Shown here piece after piece: positions 19,076 to 27,957 of a stretch of 64,000 nucleotides of DNA. Made by a program: the position numbers and the translations under genes. The stretch comes from Streptomyces sp. NBC_00683 (lineage in GTDB: Bacteria > Actinomycetota > Actinomycetes > Streptomycetales > Streptomycetaceae): contig NZ_CP109013.1 of the NCBI RefSeq assembly GCF_036226745.1, positions 7,254,001-7,318,000 of the forward strand, written 5' to 3'. The notes under the pieces are model-generated. The model saw only the letters and a program-made list of their open reading frames with translations. It did not search any database and was not told the DNA's origin. Numbering within the stretch: the first letter of the stretch is position 1; each line of letters opens with the position of its first letter.

Positions 19076-20038
19076 GTGTCCCACCCTGTTTCCGGCCTGC
19101 CCGTCGGGCGGAGCCTCCTCTATCTCGTTGTCGCCGGTATCGCCTGGGGTACCGCGGGCGCGGCCGCGTCCTTGCTCTTCCGGGTCAGCGATCTCGGCCC
19201 GCTCGCCCTGTCGTTCTGGCGGTGCGCAGGCGGTCTCGCACTCCTGGCGGGGGTGCTGGTGCTGCGGCCCCGTCGCCCGCGTGTCCCGCATGAGTCCCGC
19301 CGTCTCCGGGTGCTGCGCATCCTGGGGACCGGCGTCGGTCTCACCGTGTTCCAGAGCGCCTACTTCGCGGCGGTCGAAGCGACCGGTCTCGCGGTCGGGA
19401 CCGTCGTCACTCTGGGGGCCGGGCCTGTCCTCATCGCCGTCGGCGCACGGCTGTTGATGGGGGAGCGGCTGGGCCGGGGCGGATTCGTCGCCGTCGGCGG
19501 TGCCCTGGCCGGTCTCGCCGTGCTCGTGCTCGGCGGCGAGGCCGCCGAAGTGCGGCCCGTCGGGGTGCTGCTGGCCCTGCTGTCCGCCGCCGGCTATGCG
19601 GCGATCACGCTGCTGACCCGGTGGCTGGGACGCCAGGGCGCGTCCGGCGACTCACTCTCCACCAGTGCGTGGGCGTTCGGCATCGGGGCGGTCGGTCTGC
19701 TGCCTGCGGCGCTGGCCGAGGGGCTCGTGCCGCACACCGCCGCCACCGGGCAGGTGCTGTGGCTGATGGTCTATGTGGCAGCTGTGCCGACCGCGCTCGC
19801 CTATGCGCTCTACTTCGCGGGCGCCGCCGCGGTCCGGTCGGCGACCGTGTCCGTGATCATGCTTCTGGAGCCGGTGAGCGCGGCCTTCATCGCGGTCACC
19901 GTCCTGCGGGAGCAGCTCACCGCAGCCACGGTCATCGGCACGCTGCTTCTGCTCGGCGCGGTGGCCGGACTGGCCCTCGACGAGGCGCGCGGCGCGGCTG
20001 CCGCCGTCCGCAGGCGCCGGGAGGCCCTGCCCACCTGA
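19076..20038 (+). CDS. EamA/DMT family transporter (second of three)
   Basis: 320 residues from GTG 19076, with GGAGAAG just upstream. Ten membrane segments in two EamA repeats ([30 protein letters not shown] and [26 protein letters not shown]). The tail is basic (RRRREALPT). It is not cotranscribed with the preceding EamA gene in a simple way, because a promoter, a leader ORF and competing stems lie between them. The substrate is unknown, and export of an amino acid or antibiotic-like compound is possible. Confidence 0.9.
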   Translation: MSHPVSGLPVGRSLLYLVVAGIAWGTAGAAASLLFRVSDLGPLALSFWRCAGGLALLAGVLVLRPRRPRVPHESRRLRVLRILGTGVGLTVFQSAYFAAVEATGLAVGTVVTLGAGPVLIAVGARLLMGERLGRGGFVAVGGALAGLAVLVLGGEAAEVRPVGVLLALLSAAGYAAITLLTRWLGRQGASGDSLSTSAWAFGIGAVGLLPAALAEGLVPHTAATGQVLWLMVYVAAVPTALAYALYFAGAAAVRSATVSVIMLLEPVSAAFIAVTVLREQLTAATVIGTLLLLGAVAGLALDEARGAAAAVRRRREALPT

Positions 20039-20050
20039 TCCCGCGGGTGA

Positions 20051-20093
20051 CCGCGTGCCGGGCCCGTCCCCCCGTGACGGGCCCGGCACGCGG
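20051..20093. terminator. Bidirectional terminator between EamA and PNPOx genes
   Basis: A perfect 18-bp stem (arms 20051-20068 and 20076-20093) with a 7-nt loop lies 8 nt before the end of the convergent PNPOx gene. Confidence 0.85.
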
Positions 20094-20100
20094 AGGTGTG

Positions 20101-20808
20101 TCAGAGAGCGGCCAGGTAGTCCGGCACGGGCACGGCGGGGTCGAGGTCGTCGGACGGAACCGGCGCGGCGTAACCGTGGGCCAGCGGCACCACACCCGCC
20201 CAGTACGGCAGCGCGAGGTCCGCCTCGTCGTCGTTCGGCCCTCCGGTGCGGACCTTGGCGGAGACCTCGTCGAGGTCCAGCCGGATGACCGCCGTGGCGG
20301 CGAGCTCCTTGGCGTCGGCCGGCCGGGAGTCCAGCGACCTGCCGGGAACGACCTGATCGACGATGGCGTCGAGTGCCATGCGCCGTTCCTCGGGGTCGGT
20401 CACCGTACGGGCGACGCCGTGCACCACCACGGAGCGGTAGTTCATCGAGTGGTGGAACGCGGACCGGGCCAGCACCAGGCCGTCGACGAGCGTGACCGTC
20501 AGACAGACCGCCAGGCCCGGATCCGAAGCGCCCGCCGTGCGCAGCGGCCGGGATCCGGTCGAGCCGTGCACGTACAGGCGCTCGCCGACCCTGCCGAAGA
20601 GGGTCGGGAGCACGACCGGTGCTCCGTCGCGGACGAATCCGAGGTGGCAGAGGTAGCCCTCGTCGAGTATCGAGTGGACGACTTCCCGGTCGTACGAAGC
20701 GCGTTCCCTGGACCGGCTCGGGACCGTGCGCTCGGTGGGCTCGTACGGGGCTGCGACTTCCTGGCCGGTGCTGTCGGGCGTTGCGGTATCCGGCATTGCG
20801 CTCTCCAT
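20101..20808 (-). CDS. Pyridoxamine 5'-phosphate oxidase family (flavin-nucleotide-binding) protein
   Basis: 235 residues from ATG 20808; ATG 20796 is an alternative. The split-barrel flavin fold is seen in HSILDEGYLCHLGFVRDGAPVVLPTLFGRVGERLYVHGSTGSR and FHHSMNYRSVVVHGVARTV. This resembles the flavin-nucleotide-binding (NimA-like) branch rather than true PdxH. It is divergent from a PLP-binding MocR regulator, and the 23 nt between them carry the palindrome TGCACTAGTGCA. That pairing suggests that the MocR protein controls it and that both deal with vitamin B6 or an amine. Confidence 0.88.
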   Translation of the reverse strand: MESAMPDTATPDSTGQEVAAPYEPTERTVPSRSRERASYDREVVHSILDEGYLCHLGFVRDGAPVVLPTLFGRVGERLYVHGSTGSRPLRTAGASDPGLAVCLTVTLVDGLVLARSAFHHSMNYRSVVVHGVARTVTDPEERRMALDAIVDQVVPGRSLDSRPADAKELAATAVIRLDLDEVSAKVRTGGPNDDEADLALPYWAGVVPLAHGYAAPVPSDDLDPAVPVPDYLAAL

Positions 20809-20824
20809 TGCACTAGTGCATAAT
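20796..20824 (+). promoter_or_regulatory. MocR-gene promoter containing a 12-bp operator palindrome
   Basis: TTGCGC (20796-20801), a 17-nt spacer and CATAAT (20819-20824). The perfect palindrome TGCACTAGTGCA (20809-20820) fills the end of the spacer and abuts both divergent genes, so one operator could control both. Transcription would begin at about 20831. Confidence 0.65.
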
Positions 20825-20831
20825 CATGTTT

Positions 20832-22163
20832 GTGCTAGGAGAGTATCGGATCAGCGGGCGGCGCGCATCGGACATTGCCGCGAGCGTGGAGCGCGGTGTG
20901 GGTTCGGGTGACCTCGCTCCCGGCCATGTGCTGCCGCCCATGCGGGAGTTGGCGTCGGTGCTGGGGGTCAATCCGAATACGGTGGCCGCCGCCTACCGGA
21001 CGCTCCGTGAGCGAGGAGTGATCGAGACCGCGGGGCGCAGGGGCAGCAGGGTGCGGCAACGCCCTGCGAGCACCTCCCGGGGCTCGCTCCGGATCGACGC
21101 GCCGCCGGGTGTACGGGACCTGGGGTCCGGCAACCCGGATCCGGCCCTGCTGCCCGACCTCGGCGAAGCGCTGGCCGTGGCCGCGCGGGTGAACGCGCTG
21201 AGACCCGGGCTGTACGGGGATGCTCCCGTGATCCCCGAACTCGCGGCGTTCGTCCGGGCGGAGCTGGAGGCCGATGGTGTGCCCGCGGGCCCGGTGGCGG
21301 TCACCTCGGGATCCCTCGACGCGATCGAACGTGTGCTGGCCGCCCATCTCAAGCCCGGTGACGTGGTCGCCGTCGAAGACCCCGGGTGGGGCAGCCTGCT
21401 GGATCTCGTCCCGGCCCTCGGACTGCGTGCCGCGCCCGTCGCCGTGGACGACGAGGGTCCGCTGCCCGGCGATGTGGAGCGTGCGCTGAGGGCGGGGGTC
21501 AAGGCGCTGATCGTGACCGGCCGGGCGCAGAATCCGACCGGCGCCGCGGTGGGGGCCGGGCGGGCGAAGGAGCTGCGGTCCGTCCTCGCGCAGTACCCCG
21601 GGGTACTCCTGATCGAGGACGACCATGGTCACGCCATCGTCGACCTGCCGCTGCACCCGCTGGTGGGAGCCACGGACCGCTGGGCCTTCGTACGGTCCGT
21701 CGCGAAGGCGTACGGACCGGATCTGCGGGTCGCCGTGCTGACCGGGGACGCGGTGACCGTCGACCGCGTGACCGGCAGACAGGGGCTGGGTCCGGGGTGG
21801 GTCAGCACCCTGCTCCAGCGTGCAGTGGTGCACCTGTGGACCTCGGGGGCCGTCGATGTCGTCGCGGTTGCCAGGGCCTACGGAGAGCGCAGGGACGCGC
21901 TCGTCCTGGCCCTGGAGGAGCGCGGGGTGCCGGCGCACGGACGGAGCGGGATGAACGTCTGGGTCCCCGTCAGCGACGAGACCGGCGCCGTGGCCAGACT
22001 GCTGCACGCGGGCTGGGCGGTGGCCCCGGGGGCGCGCTTCCGGAACGTCGCGCCGCAGGGGGTGCGACTGACCGTGTCACCGCTGACCGGGGCGGACATC
22101 GCACCCCTGGCGGACGCGGTGGCGGCCGCGGCGCAGCGGGCCGCGCCCATCAGCTACGGCTGA
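20832..22163 (+). CDS. MocR-type regulator (GntR DNA-binding domain fused to class I aminotransferase fold)
   Basis: 443 residues from GTG 20832, which coincides with the predicted start of transcription and would be leaderless; ATG 20826 gives two more residues but lies upstream of that point. Residues about 5-75 are a GntR winged HTH (LPPMRELASVLGVNPNTVAAAYRTLRERGVI). Residues about 105-440 are the aminotransferase-like domain, with PLP contacts in GRAQNPTGAAVG, LIEDDHGHAI and SVAKAYGPDLRVAVLTG (Lys of the Schiff base). MocR proteins sense PLP or PLP-amino acid adducts. The 3' end overlaps the next, convergent gene by 14 nt. Confidence 0.92.
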   Translation: MLGEYRISGRRASDIAASVERGVGSGDLAPGHVLPPMRELASVLGVNPNTVAAAYRTLRERGVIETAGRRGSRVRQRPASTSRGSLRIDAPPGVRDLGSGNPDPALLPDLGEALAVAARVNALRPGLYGDAPVIPELAAFVRAELEADGVPAGPVAVTSGSLDAIERVLAAHLKPGDVVAVEDPGWGSLLDLVPALGLRAAPVAVDDEGPLPGDVERALRAGVKALIVTGRAQNPTGAAVGAGRAKELRSVLAQYPGVLLIEDDHGHAIVDLPLHPLVGATDRWAFVRSVAKAYGPDLRVAVLTGDAVTVDRVTGRQGLGPGWVSTLLQRAVVHLWTSGAVDVVAVARAYGERRDALVLALEERGVPAHGRSGMNVWVPVSDETGAVARLLHAGWAVAPGARFRNVAPQGVRLTVSPLTGADIAPLADAVAAAAQRAAPISYG

Positions 22164-23151
22164 ACGGGCGGCGCCCCGGGATGCGTGCGGGCCCGGTGGA
22201 CGGACGGGGCCTGCTCTGGGTGAGTGCGGCGCCCGCGAGGACCACCAGGGCGCCGACCGGGGTGTTCCAGTTCAGCTGTTCGCCGAGGACGGCCACGCCG
22301 GCCGCGGTGGCGATGACCGGGATGAAGTAGGTGACCATCTGAGCCGTCGTCGGTCCGACCTCCTGGACGAGACCGTACTGGATGAGCAGCGCGAGCCCGG
22401 TTCCGAGCGCTCCCAGAGCGATGACGGAGAGCGTCGGGAGCAGCGGGAACCGCTGGGGGAGCGAGGTGAACACCGGTGTGACGACAGCCAGTTGCAGAGT
22501 ACCGAGGAAGAGTTGGCTGCCGGTCATCGCCAGTGCCGAGGAGCCGGTGCCCGCCAGCGTGCGGCGGACGTAGATCCAGCCGATCGGATAGCTGAGCGAG
22601 GCGAGCAGCGCCATGGCCGTACCGCCGAAGTCCAGCCCGGAGAACCCCTGCCAGGCGCCCAGGACGGTCAGCACGCCGATGAAGCCGAGGCCGAGCCCGG
22701 CGACGCGGCGGCGGGTCGGCCGGTCCTCGGAGAGCGCGACGAGCGAGAGGGCCATGCCCCACAGGGGCGAGGTGGCGTTGCAGATCCCGGCGAGCGTGGA
22801 CGGGATGGTCAGCTCGGCGTAGGCGAAGAGCGAGAAGGGCAGCGCGTTGAGGAGGAACGCGGCGACGAAGAGATGGCCCCAGGTCCGGCCGGAGCGCGGC
22901 AGCCGTTCGCGGCGCACCGCGATGGCGACGGCGAGCACCGCCGTACCGAACAGCAGCCGGCCGAAAGTGACCTGGAAGGGGGCGTACCCGTGGGTGCCGA
23001 CCTTGATGAGCAGGAAGCTGAAGCCCCAGATGAGGGAGAGCGCCACGAACCGGATGCGCCAGTCCACGGCCCGACGCCGGCCGGGGGAGGGTGCGGTGGG
23101 CCGGGGGATGCTGGAGGACGGCACCTTGGGCGGTGCGGAAGGAGCGCTCAT
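22150..23151 (-). CDS. EamA/DMT family transporter (third of three)
   Basis: 333 residues from ATG 23151. After a Pro/Ser-rich start, ten membrane segments form two EamA repeats (LSLIWGFSFLLIKVGTHGYAPFQVTFGRLLFG and GTAMALLASLSYPIGWIYVRRTL). It is divergent from a LysR gene 75 nt away, the usual arrangement when the LysR protein controls an amino acid or metabolite exporter. The substrate is unknown. Confidence 0.92.
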   Translation of the reverse strand: MSAPSAPPKVPSSSIPRPTAPSPGRRRAVDWRIRFVALSLIWGFSFLLIKVGTHGYAPFQVTFGRLLFGTAVLAVAIAVRRERLPRSGRTWGHLFVAAFLLNALPFSLFAYAELTIPSTLAGICNATSPLWGMALSLVALSEDRPTRRRVAGLGLGFIGVLTVLGAWQGFSGLDFGGTAMALLASLSYPIGWIYVRRTLAGTGSSALAMTGSQLFLGTLQLAVVTPVFTSLPQRFPLLPTLSVIALGALGTGLALLIQYGLVQEVGPTTAQMVTYFIPVIATAAGVAVLGEQLNWNTPVGALVVLAGAALTQSRPRPSTGPARIPGRRPFSRS

Positions 23152-23212
23152 GAGGTCAACGATGACAACAGGAACCGCTTAGGACAAGTGAGATTTAGTG
23201 GCTCCATTCGCG

Positions 23213-23218
23213 TAGCAT
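23213..23218 (+). promoter_or_regulatory. Candidate -10 box for a leaderless LysR transcript
   Basis: TAGCAT ends 7 nt before the ATG at 23226, which has no Shine-Dalgarno. The -35 region is weak. It lies in the 74-nt spacer shared with the divergent EamA gene. Confidence 0.4.
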
Positions 23219-23225
23219 TGCTTAC

Positions 23226-24125
23226 ATGTTGAATCTGGAGCGTCTGCGCACCCTGGATGCCCTCGCCCGGCACGGCTCGGTGAGCGGCGCTGCCGAGGGG
23301 CTTCACGTCACCACGTCGGCGGTTTCCCAGCAGATGGCCAAGCTGGAACGCGAGGTGGGCCAGCAGCTCCTCGCCAAGAACGGCCGGGGCGTCCGGCTGA
23401 CCGATGCCGGTCAGCTGCTCGCCGACCATGCCGCACGGATCCTGTCGCAGGTGGAGCTGGCCCAGTCCGACATCGAGGCCCAGCGCGGGGAGGTGGTGGG
23501 TGAGGTGAGGCTGGCCGCCTTTCCGACCGCCGCGCGAGGGCTGTTCCCCGCCGCACTCACCGCGCTGCGCCGGGATCATCCGGAACTGAAGGTGCGCACA
23601 GTGGAGTTGGAACCGGAGCGGGCCATTCGCGCCGTGCTCCGGGGCGATTCGGACCTGGCCGTGGTGCTCGACTGGAGCAACAAGCGCCTGCCGGTGCCGG
23701 GCGGTCTGGCCAAGGCCGAACTCCTCGAAGACGTACCGGACATCGCCATGCCGGCCGGGCATCCGCTCGCGGACCGGACGGAGGTGGACCTCGAGGACTT
23801 CGCCGACGACGAGTGGGTGTCCTGGCCGGAGGGCGAATTCTGTTACGACTGGCTGATGTTCACCCTGAGGTCCGTGGGCGTCGAGCCCCGCATCTCGCAC
23901 CTGGCGGGCGAGCACCACACCCAACTCGCGCTGATCGCTGCCGGATTCGGTGTCTGTGTGACACCCCGGCTCGGCCGCGGACCGGTGCCGGAAGGGGTGT
24001 GCATGGTGCCCGTGCGGCAGAAGATGCGGCGCCATATCCACGCGGTGTGGCGGACGGACGCGGACCGGCGTCCGTCGATCCGGGCAGCCGTCGCGGCCCT
24101 GCGCGACGCCGGCCGGGCACTCTGA
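23226..24125 (+). CDS. LysR family transcriptional regulator
   Basis: 299 residues, standard length. The HTH is at 1-62 (MLNLERLRTLDALARHGSVSGAAEGLHVTTSAVSQQMAKLEREVGQQLL). The effector domain spans about 90-295 (GEVRLAAFPTAARGLFPAALTALRRDHPELKV, AGFGVCVTPRLGRG). The divergent EamA transporter gene is the probable target. The start is likely leaderless. Confidence 0.93.
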   Translation: MLNLERLRTLDALARHGSVSGAAEGLHVTTSAVSQQMAKLEREVGQQLLAKNGRGVRLTDAGQLLADHAARILSQVELAQSDIEAQRGEVVGEVRLAAFPTAARGLFPAALTALRRDHPELKVRTVELEPERAIRAVLRGDSDLAVVLDWSNKRLPVPGGLAKAELLEDVPDIAMPAGHPLADRTEVDLEDFADDEWVSWPEGEFCYDWLMFTLRSVGVEPRISHLAGEHHTQLALIAAGFGVCVTPRLGRGPVPEGVCMVPVRQKMRRHIHAVWRTDADRRPSIRAAVAALRDAGRAL

Positions 24126-24159
24126 GCCGGTACCGCTCCCCGTGGGGCGGGCCGGGTTC

Positions 24160-24630
24160 TCAGGAGAGGCCGGCCAGCTTGCGGAAGTCCCAGGAGGTGA
24201 CGGCCTCGGGCGTGAGCCGCAGCCAGGCGTGCCGGCCGTCGTGCGGCAGCGTGTCCAGGCCGAAGTACTTCGAAGCGAAGAGCCGCTCCGGCAGCTCGAG
24301 TTCGGCACACGCCTCGCCGGTGCGGGGTGCCTCGCCGACGACCTCCGCCTCGCCGGACAGCTCCACGCCGCGCAGTTCCCCGTACTCCACCCCGTCGTCC
24401 ACCACCACCGCGACCTTCGGGTTCTGCCGCAGCTGTGCCCAGCGCCGGCTCCGGGTGAGCGAGTACAGCCAGAGCGACGTGCCGTCCCACACGAACCACA
24501 GCGCCCCGACGTGGGGCATACCCTCGGCGGACACCGTGGCCACCCGGCAGGTGCGCTGCTCGCCGAGGTAGGTGTCCCGTTCCGTGTCGGTCATCATGAT
24601 CCGACGGCCGCGACGCTGGGTGACGGTCAT
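24160..24630 (-). CDS. Pyridoxamine 5'-phosphate oxidase family protein (F420- or FMN-binding split barrel)
   Basis: 156 residues from ATG 24630, with AGGAAGG upstream; ATG 24597 or 24594 are alternatives. The split-barrel is recognised from YLGEQRTCRVATVSAEGMPHVGALWFVWDGTSLWLYSLTRSRRWAQLRQNPKVAVVVDDG. This resembles the small actinobacterial F420/FMN-dependent oxidoreductases. The substrate is unknown. It is the first gene of no obvious operon; the Rieske gene lies upstream on the same strand, 161 nt away. Confidence 0.88.
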   Translation of the reverse strand: MTVTQRRGRRIMMTDTERDTYLGEQRTCRVATVSAEGMPHVGALWFVWDGTSLWLYSLTRSRRWAQLRQNPKVAVVVDDGVEYGELRGVELSGEAEVVGEAPRTGEACAELELPERLFASKYFGLDTLPHDGRHAWLRLTPEAVTSWDFRKLAGLS

Positions 24631-24790
24631 GGGGGAGTGCCTTCCTGCTGTCCGACCGGGTGTCCGGAATCATGGAGGTTCCTCCTCCGGAAGTCCACCC
24701 GGGTGGTGCAGGCCGAGACCGTCGCGGGGGGTGCCTGCCGACAGCCCCCCCCGCGATGATCCGCACACGCTCTCCCCGGCGTTCGGGCGG

Positions 24791-25246
24791 CTACACCAGC
24801 GTGATCGAATCGCCCTCGACCTTGATCTCCTTGGCCGGCAGCGGCTGTGTCGCCGGACCGTTCGTGACGCTGCCGGTCGCCGCGTCGAAAGTGCTGCCGT
24901 GACAGGGGCAGTTGATGGTTCCGTTCGAGATGTCCTTCACCGCGCAGCCCTGGTGGGTGCACTTCGAGGAGAAGGCCTTGAACTCACCGGCCGTGGGCTG
25001 CGTCACCACGACGCCCCGGTCGGCGAACACCATTCCTCCGCCCTCAGGAATGTCGGCGGTGCTTGCGAGGACCGTGCCGCCCCCGTTCGCACCGTCCCCC
25101 TCCCCGGCGGGCTGAACCGTGTCCGAACCGCCCGAGTCCTTCGAGCCGCCGCACGCGGTGAGTGCGGCGGCCACTCCGGCTGCGCCCACCGCCGCGACGA
25201 CGGTGCGGCGCCCGAAGTGGACCTGGCGCTCCTGCGATGCGCTCAT
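24791..25246 (-). CDS. Rieske (2Fe-2S) lipoprotein with Tat-like signal
   Basis: 151 residues from ATG 25246 (MSASQERQVHFGRR), behind GAAGGGAAAG; the frame is open farther upstream without coding character. The signal has a twin-arginine-like GRRTVVAA, a hydrophobic stretch and the lipobox LTAC (about residue 31), so the folded cluster protein would be exported and lipid-anchored. The Rieske domain shows CTHQGC and CPCHGSTFD, giving Cys/His ligands and the disulfide pair. It is a small electron carrier of the arsenite-oxidase/QcrA-like fold without a known partner here. Confidence 0.9.
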   Translation of the reverse strand: MSASQERQVHFGRRTVVAAVGAAGVAAALTACGGSKDSGGSDTVQPAGEGDGANGGGTVLASTADIPEGGGMVFADRGVVVTQPTAGEFKAFSSKCTHQGCAVKDISNGTINCPCHGSTFDAATGSVTNGPATQPLPAKEIKVEGDSITLV

Positions 25247-25340
25247 GCCGGCTTTCCCTTCATCGGAGTACATGACGTCGTCAGTTGTACGGACCGAAGG
25301 GCTCCGGTGTTCAGACGAGTCTCCCCGCATGACGAGGAAA

Positions 25341-25375
25341 TCCCCGGTCGCTCCCCCGGGGGGAGCGACCGGGGA
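25341..25375 (-). terminator. Hairpin terminator after the aromatic-acid MFS gene
   Basis: A perfect 15-bp stem (25341-25355 with 25361-25375) and 5-nt loop lie 10 nt past the stop codon of the minus-strand transporter gene. Confidence 0.8.
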
Positions 25376-25384
25376 GGCAGCTGC

Positions 25385-26716
25385 TCAGCCCGTGGCGGTC
25401 AGGGGAAGGCCGGTGGCCGCCTGCTCCGTGGTCCGCCGAGATATGCGCAGACCGGCCAGGGTGATGAAGACCGTGGAGAACACGGCGGAGAGGGCGAAGG
25501 CGGTGAAGCCCCAGTTCGCCGCTCCGTTGGCGAGCAGCTGACCGCCGAGCCAGGGGCCGAACACGGCGCCGAAGCGGCCCATTCCGGAGGTCCAGCCCAC
25601 GGCCGTCGCGCGGTTGTCGGAGGTGGAGTAGCCGGCCACCGTCGCGTAGATCATCGTCTGGGCGCTGTTGAGGAACACGCCGGTGAAGAAGACCACGGTG
25701 AAGGTCAGCCCGAGCGGCATGTGGACGCTCAGCAGGTAGACACCGACGGCGGTCAGCAGGAACCAGATGGCCGAGATGCGTGCCGCGCCGAAGCGGTCGG
25801 CGCAGCGGCCGGCGACGAGCATGCCCACGATGCCGCCCAGGTTGAAGACGACGACGAAGTTGAGGGAGGAACCGAGTTCGTAGCCCTCGGCACGCATCAT
25901 GGTGGGCAGCCAGGTGGCGACTCCGTAGACGAGCAGGAGGCCGCCGAAGGAGGCCAGCCAGAACATCAGGGTCTGGATCCACTCCTTGCCCCGGAACAGC
26001 TTGGCCAGCGCACTCCAGCGATCGCCAACAGCAGGGCGGTTCTTCGCGACGGGCAGTTCGACGCCGTAGCGGGCGGCGAGCCGGCCCGCCTCGGTGGCGC
26101 GCCCCTTGGCGACCAGGAAGCTCAGGGACTCCGGCATGTACCGGGCGACCAGCGGCACCGCGATGAACAGCGGGACCACGCAGACCCAGAAGGCCGCTCG
26201 CCAGCCGAAGGGCTCCACGACCCACAGGGCCACATAGGCGGAGAGGATGCCGCCGGCGTGGTGGGCGGTCATCAGCGAGCCGATGATGAAGGCGCCGCGG
26301 CCGCGCGGGGCGTAGTCGGAGACCATCGTGATCGCGGTGGGCAGCAGACCGCCGAGGCCGAGCCCGGCGAGTGTCCGGCCGATACCGAAGACCGCGACCG
26401 TGGGGGCGGCCGCGCAGAGAGCCGAGGCCAGGGAGAACAGCGCGGTGCAGGACATGATCATCTTCTTGCGCCCGATGAGGTCGGTGAGCGTCCCCGACGA
26501 CAGCGCGCCGATCAGCATGCCGAACGTGGCGTAACTGCCGAGGTCGCCGGCCTTGGACGGTTCGAGGCCCAGGGCGTGCTCCCCGAGCATGTGGGGCAGC
26601 ACGGAGCCGTAGATGAACATGTCGAGGCCGTCGAAGAGAACGACCAGCCAGCACAGGGCGATGACCAGCATGGCCATTCTGTTGCCGCGAGCGGCCGGGG
26701 CGAGCGAGGAGGACAT
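25385..26716 (-). CDS. MFS aromatic acid:H+ symporter, predicted gallate importer (GalT/PcaK-like)
   Basis: 443 residues from ATG 26716 (MSSSLAPAARGNRMAMLVIAL) behind GAGAGG; the longer open frame upstream crosses its promoter. Twelve membrane segments. The AAHS-family signature DGLDMFIYGSVLPHML is in segment 1, and GxLxDRxGRKK is present as SGTLTDLIGRKKMI. PcaK/GalT proteins import hydroxybenzoates with protons. The neighbours (ring-cleavage dioxygenase and GalD, GalC and GalB) make gallate the likely substrate. It has its own promoter, overlapped by the predicted GntR operator, so it is probably induced together with the cluster. Confidence 0.88.
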   Translation of the reverse strand: MSSSLAPAARGNRMAMLVIALCWLVVLFDGLDMFIYGSVLPHMLGEHALGLEPSKAGDLGSYATFGMLIGALSSGTLTDLIGRKKMIMSCTALFSLASALCAAAPTVAVFGIGRTLAGLGLGGLLPTAITMVSDYAPRGRGAFIIGSLMTAHHAGGILSAYVALWVVEPFGWRAAFWVCVVPLFIAVPLVARYMPESLSFLVAKGRATEAGRLAARYGVELPVAKNRPAVGDRWSALAKLFRGKEWIQTLMFWLASFGGLLLVYGVATWLPTMMRAEGYELGSSLNFVVVFNLGGIVGMLVAGRCADRFGAARISAIWFLLTAVGVYLLSVHMPLGLTFTVVFFTGVFLNSAQTMIYATVAGYSTSDNRATAVGWTSGMGRFGAVFGPWLGGQLLANGAANWGFTAFALSAVFSTVFITLAGLRISRRTTEQAATGLPLTATG

Positions 26717-26837
26717 CGTTGTTTCCTCTCGTCCGGGAGGAGAGTCCCTGGAGGTTGGGAAGAAGAGGGGGCGGTCGGCGCGGCTCGAGCCGCCGACCCG
26801 ACGCGAGGCAGGAAGCGCACTCGCGGTGATGGCCTTG

Positions 26838-26880
26838 ACGGTAGAAACACCGACAGGGTGTGTCAACACTTTTGTTGACA
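26838..26880 (-). promoter_or_regulatory. Promoter of the MFS gene with GntR operator (site A)
   Basis: On the minus strand TTGACA (26866-26861), 17 nt, TACCGT (26843-26838). The palindrome TGTCAACACTTTTGTTGACA (26861-26880) contains the -35 box, so bound regulator would block RNA polymerase. Its arms are 8 nt and perfect. Confidence 0.8.
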
Positions 26881-26946
26881 ATCTAAGGAACGATTTGGCC
26901 CCGGCGCGGCACAGGGCCGGACCGGGGCCGAAGGGGGTGCGCAACG

Positions 26947-27897
26947 TCAGCCGACGGGCGGCGTTCCATGGGTATGGAAGGACTCGATGGTCTGCAGACC
27001 CCAGGCCTGGCCCTTGGCACGTTCCGCCTCGGTCCAGGTGATCAGGGGCCAGTCGGGTGCGAGCACCAGGCGGGTGAGCGGGTTGCACAGCTCGATGCGA
27101 TTGCCGCCGGGTTCGTAGACGTACAGGAAGAACGTCTGCTGGATGGCGTGCTTGTGCGGGCCCGTCTCGATGAACACACCGGAGTCAATGGCCAGGTCGG
27201 CGGCGCGCAGGATGTCCTCGCGGGTGTCCGTGGCGAAGGCGATGTGGTGCAGCCGGCCGTTGGAGCCCGTCCAGTCGTCCGTGTAGACGACGTCGTAGGA
27301 CTTGTTGCTGAACGTCAGCCACTGCGCGGCGATCTTGCCGCTGTCCAGCTGGATCTGCTCGGTGGGGCGGGCGCCGAGGACCGTCCGGAGGAAGTCGCCG
27401 TTGGCCGCCACATCGGCGCCCAGGAAGTTGACGTGGTCCAGGCGCCGCACGCCCACCCCGTGGCCGGGCTTGGCCTGCGGCTGGTTCTTGAGGCCCGGTC
27501 GCAGCTCGTCCGGAGCCTCGTACCACTCGCTCTCCCAGTACAGGGCGAGTTCATGGCCGTCCGGATCCGTCGTGACGTACAGCGGGCCGATGCCGGGTTC
27601 GTCCTCGGCCCAGTGGCCCGCCCGGCCTGCGTCCTCGAGCGCCTCGACCCGGCGCCGGAGCGCCTCCTGGCTGGAGGCGCGCAGGGCCGTGCGGCGGATC
27701 CCGGGCGTGGAGTGGGCGGTGAGCTTCAGACTGTGGTGCTCGTAGTCGTCCCAGGTCCGCAGGTATACGGAGTCGCCGGAGCGGCCGTTCTCGGTCAGGC
27801 CGAGGTAGTCGGTGAAGAAGCGGACGCTCGCGTCCAGGTCAGGGGTGAGCAGTTCGACATGGCCGAGGTGGGCGATGTCGCCGAGGGGTGGGGTCAT
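26947..27897 (-). CDS. VOC-family (type I) extradiol ring-cleavage dioxygenase, predicted gallate dioxygenase
   Basis: 316 residues from ATG 27897. Two VOC modules: residues about 8-120 (HLGHVELLTPDLDASVRFFTDYLGL) and 150-275. Metal ligands of type I enzymes are visible: His in RRLDHVNFLG, His in RLHHIAFATD and Glu in GGNRIELCNP. The family opens catechol-type rings next to the diol with Fe(II) and O2. It closes a gene set otherwise equal to the gallate pathway, in which the dioxygenase normally is the unrelated LigB type (GalA). The true substrate (gallate, protocatechuate or another diol) is not proven by sequence. Confidence 0.88.
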   Translation of the reverse strand: MTPPLGDIAHLGHVELLTPDLDASVRFFTDYLGLTENGRSGDSVYLRTWDDYEHHSLKLTAHSTPGIRRTALRASSQEALRRRVEALEDAGRAGHWAEDEPGIGPLYVTTDPDGHELALYWESEWYEAPDELRPGLKNQPQAKPGHGVGVRRLDHVNFLGADVAANGDFLRTVLGARPTEQIQLDSGKIAAQWLTFSNKSYDVVYTDDWTGSNGRLHHIAFATDTREDILRAADLAIDSGVFIETGPHKHAIQQTFFLYVYEPGGNRIELCNPLTRLVLAPDWPLITWTEAERAKGQAWGLQTIESFHTHGTPPVG

Positions 27898-27957
27898 CTG
27901 TGAATCCTTGATGTGCGGGGGTGCGGGGCGGCCGCGCGTGCGGGAGGGAGGTGTGGC

